DNA of 31,945 nucleotides from Halomonas sp. UBA3074 (GTDB taxonomy: Bacteria; Pseudomonadota; Gammaproteobacteria; Pseudomonadales; Halomonadaceae): positions 1 through 31,945 of the forward strand of contig NZ_DFBS01000007.1 in assembly GCF_002366715.1 (NCBI RefSeq), read 5' to 3'. Position numbers and translations under genes: made by a program. Every line of letters starts with the position of its first letter. The stretch's first letter is position 1. Below, one piece after another: positions 1 to 7,354 of this stretch. Under the pieces are notes generated by a model. It was not told the DNA's origin. It searched no databases and saw only the letters and a program-made list of their open reading frames with translations.

Positions 1-206
1 ACAATCATTGTGATCCTTACTCGTCACTCGAAAGCAACAAAAGCGGATCAAACTTGGCTCAAGGTTCAAACGAATTCACTGTGATACCAATTTCACAACG
101 TTACTTAAAAGCAACGACATGAAGAGTATCGATATGTTCGCTTGCCTTGATATTTGGTGATTTGTCACCAACATCAGCAAGCGCCCACATGAATTACCTG
201 ATCAAA

Positions 207-219
207 TTGTTAAAGAGCT
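207..219 (-). promoter_or_regulatory. rrn antitermination boxA
   Basis: The minus strand reads AGCTCTTTAACAA, one base from the E. coli rrn boxA core TGCTCTTTAACA. This is the NusB-NusE loading site on nascent rRNA leaders. It lies downstream of a small hairpin, in the usual boxB-boxA order. Confidence 0.85.
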
Positions 220-231
220 GTTTCGCTGTGA

Positions 232-250
232 TAGCTAACTAACTTAGCTA
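232..250 (-). promoter_or_regulatory. boxB-like hairpin of the rrn leader
   Basis: TAGCTAA and TTAGCTA form perfect 7-bp arms around a 5-nt loop, between the proximal promoter and boxA. Position and shape fit the boxB element of rRNA antitermination leaders. The assignment rests on position because boxB sequence is not conserved. Confidence 0.55.
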
Positions 251-293
251 CCCGACTGGCCGTTGACCTGGCTTGCCTCAGCGAGGAAGGCGT

Positions 294-321
294 ATTCTAC
301 GCATTTCCTGGTGATTGTCAA
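294..321 (-). promoter_or_regulatory. rrn promoter P2 (proximal)
   Basis: On the minus strand a perfect -35 box TTGACA (316-321) is followed after 16 nt by the -10 box TAGAAT (294-299). The sequence after the -10 is GC-rich (ACGCC), as in stringently controlled rRNA promoters. It lies about 75 bp upstream of boxA. Confidence 0.8.
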
Positions 322-439
322 GGGCGTTGTTTTCGATGCTAACCTGACCACATCCAAAACCGCTAACTGCCTGACAAACCGAAGGTTTTCACCTTCATTT
401 ACCGCTGGTAACGCTTGGCGTCCCCGGCAGCGGATGCGT

Positions 440-495
440 ACTTTACGGATTCGCTGCCGGGTTGGCAAGGGCTTTTTGAAATTGGTTTTATTAGG
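440..495 (-). promoter_or_regulatory. rrn promoter P1 (distal) with UP-like element
   Basis: The minus strand shows TTGCCA (463-468), a 17-nt spacer and TAAAGT (440-445), with an A/T-rich tract directly upstream (about 469-495) resembling an rrn UP element. A perfect 10-bp inverted repeat (423-432 with 452-461) brackets the -10 box. The lldD stop codon is only 17 bp from the UP tract. The boxes are less ideal than those of P2, so this is a likely but not certain promoter. Confidence 0.6.
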
Positions 496-511
496 GTCGC
501 AACCAAGCGAA

Positions 512-1663
512 TTAGAGGCGAGGTATCGAACTGGGCACCAGAGAATCCGTTCCAAGGTCGGCGATGCTATGCGCGCCGGTTAGAGTCATTGCTACCCGCA
601 TCTCTTTAGCGAACAAATCAAGTAAATGCGCAACCCCTGCCTCACCGGCAGTCGCAAGGGCATAGATATAAGCGCGCCCAAGCAGTACGGTGTCGGCGCC
701 TAGGGCAATCATACGCACCACATCAAGACCACTGCGTATACCCGAATCGGCCAGTATGGCGATGTCACCTTTAACGGCATCTGCAATCGCAGGCAAAGCA
801 TGCGCGGTAGAGGGGACGCCATCAAGCTGCCGACCGCCGTGATTAGACACAACAATGCCGTCCGCACCAAAACGAACCGCCTCACGTGCATCCTCTGGGT
901 CGAGTATCCCTTTAATGATCATCGGGCCATCCCAGAACTCTCGAATCCACTCAAGGTCCTTCCAAGAGATAGCAGGATCGAAGTTGTCGCCTAGCCAGGC
1001 AATATAGTCTTCGAGCTCTGTTGGCTTACCACGATAATCAGACACGTTACCCAGATCATGAGGGCGCCCATTAACGCCTACATCCCAAGCCCAGAAAGGA
1101 TGCATCGCGGCCTGAGCCATGCGACGGATTGGCCCATACTTACCACTCATGCCCGAGTGAGCATCGCGGTAACGCGCCCCTGGCACCGGCATATCCACGG
1201 TGAAGATCAGCGTTTTGACCCCCGCGGCTTTGGCTTTCTCCAGCGCATGCTTCATGAAGCCGCGGTCTTTCAGTACATAAAGCTGAAACCAAATGGGACG
1301 GTCGATGGCAGAAGCCACTTCATCAATAGGACATACCGATACGGTTGAAAGTGTGAAAGGTATGCCCTTGCTGGTAGCGGCACGCGCCGCCTGCACCTCA
1401 CCACGTCTAGCATACATACCTGCCAGGCCTACCGGCGCAAGGGCAACGGGCATGGCAAGCGATTCACCGAACAGCGTCGTTTCTAGCGAAAGTGTGGACA
1501 TGTCTTTCAACACACGCTGGCGCAAAGCGATACCGGCAAGGTCGTCTACGTTACGCCGCAGCGTATGCTCTGTGTATGAGCCGCCGTCGGCATAATGGAA
1601 TAAAAAGGGCGGTATACGACGCTTTGCTGCTTGGCGATAGTCGGTGGATGCTGAGATGATCAT
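512..1663 (-). CDS. lldD: L-lactate dehydrogenase (quinone-linked, FMN)
   Basis: This FMN-dependent enzyme of the inner membrane oxidises L-lactate to pyruvate and passes electrons to the quinone pool, allowing growth on L-lactate. The 383 residues match E. coli LldD almost throughout (MIISA..DYR, PPFLFHYADGG, TLSTVSVCPI, GARYRDAHSGMSG). The expected active-site residues are present: Lys251 in IKGIL, and His275 and Arg278 in SNHGGRQLDG. The C-terminal tail is about 13 residues shorter than in E. coli and diverges after DSLVP, which is unlikely to matter. The ATG at 1663 has an AGGG Shine-Dalgarno. The gene is divergent from lldR, with an LldR-type operator just upstream. No intrinsic terminator is visible before the rRNA promoters. 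No lldP permease gene is present in the window. Confidence 0.95.
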   Translation of the reverse strand: MIISASTDYRQAAKRRIPPFLFHYADGGSYTEHTLRRNVDDLAGIALRQRVLKDMSTLSLETTLFGESLAMPVALAPVGLAGMYARRGEVQAARAATSKGIPFTLSTVSVCPIDEVASAIDRPIWFQLYVLKDRGFMKHALEKAKAAGVKTLIFTVDMPVPGARYRDAHSGMSGKYGPIRRMAQAAMHPFWAWDVGVNGRPHDLGNVSDYRGKPTELEDYIAWLGDNFDPAISWKDLEWIREFWDGPMIIKGILDPEDAREAVRFGADGIVVSNHGGRQLDGVPSTAHALPAIADAVKGDIAILADSGIRSGLDVVRMIALGADTVLLGRAYIYALATAGEAGVAHLLDLFAKEMRVAMTLTGAHSIADLGTDSLVPSSIPRL

Positions 1664-1710
1664 GGTGAGCCCTATGCAATGGATGCGATATATTCACCGC
1701 CCAAGGTGGA

Positions 1711-1727
1711 AATTGGTTTTACCAATT
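1711..1727. promoter_or_regulatory. LldR/PdhR-type operator O1 (lldD side)
   Basis: AATTGGTTTTACCAATT is a perfect palindrome with 7-bp arms and a 3-bp centre. It matches the ATTGGT-N3-ACCAAT operator known for FadR-subfamily regulators PdhR and LldR. It lies 48 bp upstream of lldD. A TTGACA hexamer (minus strand, 1741-1746) sits just upstream, so a bound regulator would cover the presumed -10 region (only GGTAAA there) and could repress lldD. Confidence 0.85.
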
Positions 1728-1897
1728 GACAAAAAAGCAGTGTCAACACTAGTGAGCTGGCATAAGCGTGTCAAACAGAGATCCTCTATTGCAGGGCGCC
1801 AAGCGCCTATACTTTAGTTTAAAGCCACTCAGCAAGAAGGCTGGATGCCTTAAACGCAGCCCACCAGCACTTGAGCTAACCTGGCAAAGCTTTTAAT

Positions 1898-1912
1898 ATT
1901 GGTCTTACCAAT
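1898..1912. promoter_or_regulatory. LldR/PdhR-type operator O2 (lldR side)
   Basis: ATTGGTCTTACCAAT is a second perfect match to the same operator, 186 bp (centre to centre) from O1. It lies directly before the lldR Shine-Dalgarno. A possible -10 (TATACT, 1808-1813) lies upstream, so O2 would fall in the lldR 5' leader. Autoregulation or looping with O1 is inferred. Confidence 0.8.
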
Positions 1913-1928
1913 TAAGGAGCTAACCAAC

Positions 1929-2702
1929 ATGAGCTATCCACCGCTCCGCCAACAGCGTTTGGCTGATGTCATTACCGAGCGCCTAGAAGCCATGATGTTG
2001 GAAGGCAGTCTAAAGCCCGGGCAGCGCCTACCCCCTGAACGTGAACTGGCCGAGCGCTTTGGCGTTTCGCGCCCCTCTTTACGTGAAGCCATCCAGAAAC
2101 TTGCGGCGCGCGGGTTACTGACCAGCCGACAAGGCGGCGGCACCTTTGTGAATGACGACCTCAGCAACGGCTATACCGACCCCTTGCTGGAAATGCTTTC
2201 CCGCCACGATGAATTCAATCTGGATCTGCTCGAATTTCGTGACGCCATGGAAGGCATTTCGGCCTATTACGCGGCGCTTCGCTCAACGCCTGCCGACAAA
2301 GCCATTCTGATCCAGCGCTTTGAAGAGCTCGACGGCGGATTTGCCGGCGCCGACCCCATTCAAGAAGCCAAGCTTGATGCCGCGTTCCACCTCGCGATTG
2401 CCGAGGCTGCCCACAATGTACTGCTACTGCATACCATACGTGGCATTTTTCATCTGTTAGAGAAAAGCATCGTGAACAACTTGGCTCACTTGTTCGCCAA
2501 GGAAGGTTCCCGCAGTCAATTAATGCAGCAACACCGCGCCTTACTCAATGCCATTTTGGAAGGACGAGCAGAAGACGCCCGGGCTCGCGCCCATGAACAT
2601 CTCGTGTTCGTGGAAGAGGGGTTACTCGAAATGGCCAAAGCTGAAACCCGCGCCCAGCGCGCCCTTCGTCGCGCGCAAGGCAATAGTAAGACGCTGGCAT
2701 GA
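1929..2702 (+). CDS. lldR: GntR/FadR-family regulator of lactate use
   Basis: This is a ligand-responsive DNA-binding regulator, probably of lldD. Residues 7-75 form a GntR winged helix-turn-helix (LPPERELAERFGVSRPSLREAIQKLAARGLL, GGGTFV). The rest is an FCD effector domain with probable metal-binding residues Asp150, His154, His202 and His222 or His224. The ATG at 1929 has a strong AAGGAG 9 nt upstream; an in-frame TTG at 1899 is rejected because it lies inside operator O2 and lacks a ribosome site. The product is 257 residues. It is divergent from lldD, with two matching operators between them, which is why LldR is preferred over PdhR or GlcC. Its stop overlaps the dctB start as ATGA, so translation is probably coupled. 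Confidence 0.85.
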   Translation: MSYPPLRQQRLADVITERLEAMMLEGSLKPGQRLPPERELAERFGVSRPSLREAIQKLAARGLLTSRQGGGTFVNDDLSNGYTDPLLEMLSRHDEFNLDLLEFRDAMEGISAYYAALRSTPADKAILIQRFEELDGGFAGADPIQEAKLDAAFHLAIAEAAHNVLLLHTIRGIFHLLEKSIVNNLAHLFAKEGSRSQLMQQHRALLNAILEGRAEDARARAHEHLVFVEEGLLEMAKAETRAQRALRRAQGNSKTLA

Positions 2703-4618
2703 ACAGCCCAGCCAGCAGCAACCACGTACCTCCTCCTTTGCCCGCCCGTTGGCGAAGCTTATGGTTACTGGCTATTTCGTTTGGCTTGCTACTGTGTATG
2801 TGGCAGGCCGCCCAACTGTCCCGGGAACAAGCGCTCTCCAACCTGCAGGACGATGCAGAAAATGAGTTACGGCTTTCGGCCGCCAATTTAAATGGCTACC
2901 TGCTGCGTTATGACTATCTGCCGCAAATGCTGGCGACGCGTGAAGGCGTGCAACGCTTTTTAGCCTCTCCGGATAACCAAGACCCGATGCCGCTCAATAT
3001 GCTGCTAGATCGCTTCCGCTTTACCGCTGGCGTATCGGATGTTTACTTGCTTAACCGTGCTGGCGACACGATCGCCGCCAGTAACTGGCACCGCCCCAAT
3101 ACGTTTATCGGCCAGAACTATGCGTTCCGCTCCTACTACACCGATGCCATTGCAGGTGGCCAGGGGAGATTTTTTGGCTTAGGGATCAAGTCCCTAGAAC
3201 GGGGTTATTACTTCTCATCCCCCGTGTGGCTGGATGATACTTCGCCCGACTCACAGCCAGACGGGGTGCTAGTCGTGAAAGTCCTGCTGGATGACGTGGA
3301 AGAGAGTTGGGCAGAACAGGACGCAGAGCTGTTTGTCACCGACAGCGACAACATCATTTTCATGGCCAGCCACCCAGAGCTGCGCATGAACGCACTCTAC
3401 CCGCTCAGCGATGAAGAGCGCCAAAGTCTGCACGAAACCCGGCGCTACGCCATGGAACCACTCTCCCCCTCAGGCATCGAGGTCAATGCGCCTTATGGCC
3501 TGGGCAGTCAGTTGGTCAGCTTCTCTAAAGGTCCGCTAAGCGAGGGGGATTACCTCAGCTTGACCCGGCCTATCCCAGAGTTTGGCTGGCAAATGCATAT
3601 CTTAAAGCCGCTGACACCCGTGATTAGCGCCCAGTGGATAGCCGCGCTGATGGCAGGGGGGCTTTACGGCGTCGTGGCGCTGGGAGCTGGCATCGGCTGG
3701 CAGCGCCTACGGTTACGCCGTGAACGGGAAGCGTTTGCTGAAAGAGAGCGCAACACGCTGGCCCGCGTGCGCGACGAACTGGAAGTCAGTGTGGAGCACC
3801 GCACACGCGACCTGGTGGCCAGCAACCAACGCCTTTCCGATGAAATTGAAGAGCGCCGCCGGGCGGAAGCCAACCTTCGCCAGACCCAGGACGAGCTCAT
3901 TCAAGCCGCCAAATTGGCGGTCCTAGGCCAACTCGCCGCGGGCATCAACCATGAGCTCAATCAGCCGCTGGCGGCTATTCGCGCCTACGCAGAAAACGCC
4001 CGCCGCTTTATCGCCTTAACCCGACACGACAAAGCCGATGCCAATCTGGAGCAGATTGTCGAACTAACAGAGCGCATGGCAGACATTAGCGCGCAACTGC
4101 GCCAATTTTCGCGCAAGAGTAGCGAGCGCCAGGAGGCTATTTCGGTACAAGCCTGTATAGACTACGCCCTCCGGCTTTTTCAAAGCCGCCTGCGCGAAGG
4201 CAATATCTCTATCATTCAAGATTGGCCCGCTGAAACGCTATGGGTAAAAGGCGACCTAGTGCGCCTGGAGCAGGTTTTGGTGAATTTGATTGGTAATGCA
4301 CTGCAGGCCATGAAAACCGTCGCTGCCCCCCAGCTAACACTTGGTGCCTATGCCCACCAGCAACAGGTCATTATTAGCGTTACCGATAATGGCCCTGGCA
4401 TCCCAGAAGAGCACTTAGGGCAGATTTTTGAACCCTTTTTTACGACCAAAGCACCGGGAAGCGGTTTAGGGCTGGGACTCTCCATATCGTCACGTATCAT
4501 GGACGATTTAGGCGGCAAGCTACAGGCAGCCAATCAGCCCGAAGGGGGCGCATGCTTCACCATTACCCTGCCCCACTCAACGTTCACACACGCCCAGGAG
4601 CGCTCCCACTATGCATGA
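2699..4618 (+). CDS. dctB: DctB-type sensor histidine kinase
   Basis: This membrane kinase probably senses a periplasmic carboxylate and phosphorylates the adjacent DctD. In order it has a transmembrane segment (about 18-36), a large periplasmic dCache/PDC sensor (about 40-305, with FRSYYTDA and GYYFSSPV as in DctB), a second transmembrane segment (313-335), a coiled coil (about 338-405), then the HisKA and ATPase domains. The kinase boxes are intact: His418 in INHELNQPLAAIRAYAENAR, Asn533 in NLIGNALQAM, DNGPG at 563-567, FEPFF at 577-581 and GSGLGLGLS at 587-595. The length of 639 is usual for DctB. It starts within the stop codon of lldR and overlaps dctD by 8 bp, forming a tight lldR-dctB-dctD operon. 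The ligand may be a C4-dicarboxylate, as in known DctB, or, given the neighbours, lactate or another small carboxylate. Confidence 0.9.
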   Translation: MNSPASSNHVPPPLPARWRSLWLLAISFGLLLCMWQAAQLSREQALSNLQDDAENELRLSAANLNGYLLRYDYLPQMLATREGVQRFLASPDNQDPMPLNMLLDRFRFTAGVSDVYLLNRAGDTIAASNWHRPNTFIGQNYAFRSYYTDAIAGGQGRFFGLGIKSLERGYYFSSPVWLDDTSPDSQPDGVLVVKVLLDDVEESWAEQDAELFVTDSDNIIFMASHPELRMNALYPLSDEERQSLHETRRYAMEPLSPSGIEVNAPYGLGSQLVSFSKGPLSEGDYLSLTRPIPEFGWQMHILKPLTPVISAQWIAALMAGGLYGVVALGAGIGWQRLRLRREREAFAERERNTLARVRDELEVSVEHRTRDLVASNQRLSDEIEERRRAEANLRQTQDELIQAAKLAVLGQLAAGINHELNQPLAAIRAYAENARRFIALTRHDKADANLEQIVELTERMADISAQLRQFSRKSSERQEAISVQACIDYALRLFQSRLREGNISIIQDWPAETLWVKGDLVRLEQVLVNLIGNALQAMKTVAAPQLTLGAYAHQQQVIISVTDNGPGIPEEHLGQIFEPFFTTKAPGSGLGLGLSISSRIMDDLGGKLQAANQPEGGACFTITLPHSTFTHAQERSHYA

Positions 4619-5993
4619 GCCGTCGATACTGCCGGTCATAGTGATCGACGATGAACCGCACCTGCGGATCACCGCCAGCCAAACGCTCGAGCTGGCGGGC
4701 TACACGCCTTACTGTTTTGAATCGGCAGAACAAGCGTTGGCGGCATTAACGCCGGACTTCCCCGGTGTGATTGTCAGTGATATTCGCATGCCGGGGATGG
4801 ATGGCATGGCGCTCCTGCATGAACTACACAGCCGCGATGCTACCCTGCCGATCATTTTAATCACCGGCCACGGCGATATTTCTACCGCGGTAGAAGCCAT
4901 GCGCGCCGGGGCCTGGGATTTTCTAGAGAAGCCGTTTGCCGGTGATCAACTGCTAGACGTGGTGCGTCGTGGCATTGAAAAGCGCCAGCTCAGCTTGGAA
5001 AACCACCGCCTTAAAGCCGAACTGGAAGTGCAACAAGCCGCGCTGGGGCCGCGCTTGGTGGGGCGCACCCCCATCATTTCACGGCTGGCCGCGATGATTC
5101 AGCGTATCAGTCAAGTGGAAGCGGATGTGCTGCTGTTTGGCGAAACAGGCACCGGTAAAGATTTGGTAGCGCGCGCTATTCACGAGCGCAGTGGGCGACG
5201 CAATAGCCCCTTCATGGCCATTAACTGCGGTGCCGTGCCCGAAAACACCATCGAGTCGGAGCTGTTTGGACATGAGAAAGGCGCCTTCACCGGTGCCGTA
5301 GAACGGCGTATCGGCAAGTTTGAGCACGCCAATGGCGGCACGGTATTTTTGGACGAAATTGAGTCGATGCCGTTGGCGCTGCAGGTCAAACTGCTGCGCG
5401 TATTACAAGAGCGCAGCGTCGAGCGGTTAGGCGCCAATGAGACCGTCCCGCTCAATATCCGTGTGATTGCGGCGACCAAAGTCGATCTCAAAACTGCCTC
5501 TGAGGAGGGGAGTTTTCGCGAAGACCTTTACTACCGATTGAACGTCGTCACCCTACCGCTACCCGCGCTACGCGAGCGGCGTGAGGACATCCCCTTACTG
5601 TTTCAACACTTTGCCGTCGTCGCCGCCAACCGTAGCGGGCTGGAAGCGCCGACCCTCGACAGCCCCGCCATTGCCGCCCTCCTCGCACACGACTGGCCCG
5701 GCAATGTACGCGAGCTGCGTAATTTGGCCGAACGCTATGTGCTGCTGGGCGCTGCTTTCGATTATCGCCTGGATGCGCTACTGGAGGGAGTCAATGCGGA
5801 TACCGAAGAGCCCACGTTACCGCGCCAAGTCGAGCTGTTCGAAAAAAGCCTGATCAGCCAATCACTGTCGCGCTACCACGGCCGGGTCACCGACGTATGT
5901 GGCCACCTAGGCATTCCACGCAAAACCTTTTACGACAAGCTTAAAAAGCATGGCCTCAATGCTGACGACTATCGCCATAACAGCGAGCCTTGA
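4611..5993 (+). CDS. dctD: DctD-type sigma54-dependent response regulator
   Basis: This NtrC-family activator is the partner of DctB. The receiver domain (about 8-120) has Asp57 as phosphoacceptor and Lys107. The AAA+ domain (about 148-380) has Walker A GETGTGKD (177-184), the sigma54-contacting GAFTGA loop (224-229) and a Walker B FLDEIE. A Fis-type helix-turn-helix closes the protein (about 424-446). At 460 residues it is full length. The ATG at 4611 has AGGAG 10 nt upstream and overlaps the dctB stop. The 3' end overlaps the convergent ydjM-like gene by 25 bp. The best candidate target in the window is the sigma54 promoter of the TAXI-TRAP genes. Confidence 0.92.
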   Translation: MHEPSILPVIVIDDEPHLRITASQTLELAGYTPYCFESAEQALAALTPDFPGVIVSDIRMPGMDGMALLHELHSRDATLPIILITGHGDISTAVEAMRAGAWDFLEKPFAGDQLLDVVRRGIEKRQLSLENHRLKAELEVQQAALGPRLVGRTPIISRLAAMIQRISQVEADVLLFGETGTGKDLVARAIHERSGRRNSPFMAINCGAVPENTIESELFGHEKGAFTGAVERRIGKFEHANGGTVFLDEIESMPLALQVKLLRVLQERSVERLGANETVPLNIRVIAATKVDLKTASEEGSFREDLYYRLNVVTLPLPALRERREDIPLLFQHFAVVAANRSGLEAPTLDSPAIAALLAHDWPGNVRELRNLAERYVLLGAAFDYRLDALLEGVNADTEEPTLPRQVELFEKSLISQSLSRYHGRVTDVCGHLGIPRKTFYDKLKKHGLNADDYRHNSEP

Positions 5994-6640
5994 TAAAGCA
6001 ATTCACCCAACACCGACCAGGGCGGCACCCAGGGAATCAGCGTTAACGTCGCAATCAGCATCAGCAGGTTGGACATGGGCCGACGGCTATCGCCTAACTT
6101 GAGCGCCGTGCCAAACGAGCGCTTTAGCCGCGCCCCCTCAAGGTCAACGCTGTATATTTCGTCCAACGTTAGGTGAATCAAGAAGCCTACCAAGGTGGCC
6201 GCACCGTGAGACCAAGCCAACCACGCAGGCTGACCGAGCAAATTAAAACTTAACGCGGCGGTGGTTAAGCTGCATAGCCCACCCGCCAGCAGTGAATGCC
6301 AAATGCCGCGATGAACGGTAAAGCGTGAAAAAAGTATGCCTGCCAGATAGCGCACACAAAAATAAATACCACCGCACGCCATCAGCAGCGCTCCCGGCGT
6401 CAACCATGGCTGGAGCACGAGCGCTCCCAGCACCAGCGCGGGCACCGAAAGCAGATTAAAGATCAAACGGATGGAGTGTGAACGGTCAGCATCGATATCG
6501 GGCAAAATGCCGCCGAACGTGATCAGTGCAATCATCATCACCGCTTGAGAAGGCGGCCACCATTGGCCTTTCCAGCCAGCGTAAGCTACCAGCATGCCGC
6601 CCGCCGCTGCTACCGTAATATGCGTGCGAAAATTAGCCAT
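5969..6640 (-). CDS. ydjM: YdjM-like inner membrane protein (DUF457 family)
   Basis: This 223-residue polytopic membrane protein belongs to the YdjM/DUF457 'membrane-bound metal-dependent hydrolase' family. Family motifs with potential metal ligands are visible: ILPDIDADRSHS (about 45-56), HRGIWHSLL (about 109-117) and FLIHLTLDEIYSVD (about 153-166). About five hydrophobic segments surround them. E. coli YdjM is known as a LexA-regulated protein of unclear function, and a good LexA box lies 33 bp upstream of this start. The 3' end overlaps the end of dctD. The biochemical role is unknown; hydrolase activity is only a family guess. Confidence 0.8.
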   Translation of the reverse strand: MANFRTHITVAAAGGMLVAYAGWKGQWWPPSQAVMMIALITFGGILPDIDADRSHSIRLIFNLLSVPALVLGALVLQPWLTPGALLMACGGIYFCVRYLAGILFSRFTVHRGIWHSLLAGGLCSLTTAALSFNLLGQPAWLAWSHGAATLVGFLIHLTLDEIYSVDLEGARLKRSFGTALKLGDSRRPMSNLLMLIATLTLIPWVPPWSVLGELLYQGSLLWR

Positions 6641-6672
6641 GACGCGGCATCCCAGAATCTACCTACAGAAAA

Positions 6673-6688
6673 CTGTATAAATTAACAG
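6673..6688. promoter_or_regulatory. LexA (SOS) box upstream of the ydjM-like gene
   Basis: CTGTATAAATTAACAG fits CTGT-N8-ACAG with an A/T-rich core, as in gammaproteobacterial LexA operators. It lies 33 bp upstream of the ydjM-like ATG on the minus strand, where it could cover a promoter. It agrees with the known LexA control of E. coli ydjM. Confidence 0.75.
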
Positions 6689-6757
6689 ATTCCCGCCGTG
6701 CGCGACATGACTTATGTAGAAAAAAGGTTGGCTTAGCAATCGCTTAGAGAAAGAACC

Positions 6758-7303
6758 TCAAAGCGTCGCTTCTGCTAAAAAGCGATCTTTCAGTTTGACG
6801 TAGTTGCCAGCGGTATAAGGAAAGAAGACACGCTCTTTGTCTTTGAGTGGGCGCAGCGCCTTGGCGGGGTTGCCGGCATAGACAAAGCCACTTTCCAGAT
6901 GTTTGCCAGGCGTGACGACGGCCCCCGCTGCAATGATTACCTCGTCGTCGACGACCGCGCCATCCATCACGATCGCCCCCATGCCGACCAGTATCCGATT
7001 ACCCAAGGTACAACCATGCAAAATCGCCTTGTGGCCAATGGTGACGTCGTCGCCAATGGTGAGCGGAAACCCCTCGGGGCTGAAATCGCTGGCGTGGGTG
7101 ATATGAAGCACGCTGCCATCCTGCACGCTGGTTCGTGCACCGATACGAATACGGTGCATATCGCCGCGAATCACCGTCATCGGCCATACGGAACAATCAT
7201 CACCCAGCACCACATCACCAATAACGACACAGGCTGGATCAATATAGACGCGCTCGCCCAACTGGGGTTCGACACCTTGATGGCGTCTTAATGCAGTGCT
7301 CAT
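6758..7303 (-). CDS. yrdA: gamma-class carbonic anhydrase family protein (YrdA-like)
   Basis: A 181-residue left-handed beta-helix protein of the gamma carbonic anhydrase/PaaY/YrdA family. Hexapeptide-type repeats run from about 20 to 155 (YIDPACVVIGDVVLGDDCSVW, TIGDDVTIGHKAILHG, GNRILVGMGAIVMDG). Candidate metal-binding histidines are His67 or His70, His91 and His96, which would lie between trimer subunits. Catalytic activity is not proven for most YrdA-like members. The ATG at 7303 has AGGAG 6 nt upstream. It lies 51 bp downstream of the NSS transporter gene on the same strand with no visible terminator, so the two may be co-transcribed. Confidence 0.9.
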   Translation of the reverse strand: MSTALRRHQGVEPQLGERVYIDPACVVIGDVVLGDDCSVWPMTVIRGDMHRIRIGARTSVQDGSVLHITHASDFSPEGFPLTIGDDVTIGHKAILHGCTLGNRILVGMGAIVMDGAVVDDEVIIAAGAVVTPGKHLESGFVYAGNPAKALRPLKDKERVFFPYTAGNYVKLKDRFLAEATL

Positions 7304-7354
7304 TGCTCGCTCCTGAAATGTTGGATGGAAAACGTAGGGGACTTAATCAACCCA

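Larger units (their letters stand above)
1..293 (-). other. rRNA operon leader (16S lies left of the window)
   Basis: This stretch is read leftward and looks like the transcribed leader of an rRNA operon. On the minus strand it holds a boxB-like hairpin, then boxA (AGCTCTTTAACAA), as in rrn leaders that recruit the Nus antitermination complex. A further perfect 7-bp hairpin (154-160 with 165-171, loop TTTG) lies downstream. No protein gene is supported here. The 16S gene itself is not in the window. An intergenic 16S-23S spacer is excluded because promoters and a protein gene lie directly upstream. Confidence is good for the leader and lower for its exact start. Confidence 0.8.

Noticed and set aside
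154..171. TTGGTGA-N4-TCACCAA dyad in the rrn leader, similar at its ends to the LldR operator
   Set aside because: The half-sites TTGGT and ACCAA are 8 bp apart instead of 3, and the position in a transcribed rRNA leader favours an RNA hairpin.
244..609. Open frames of 64-106 codons on both strands
   Set aside because: They overlap the rrn promoters and leader and the end of lldD, have no recognisable protein pattern and no ribosome sites.
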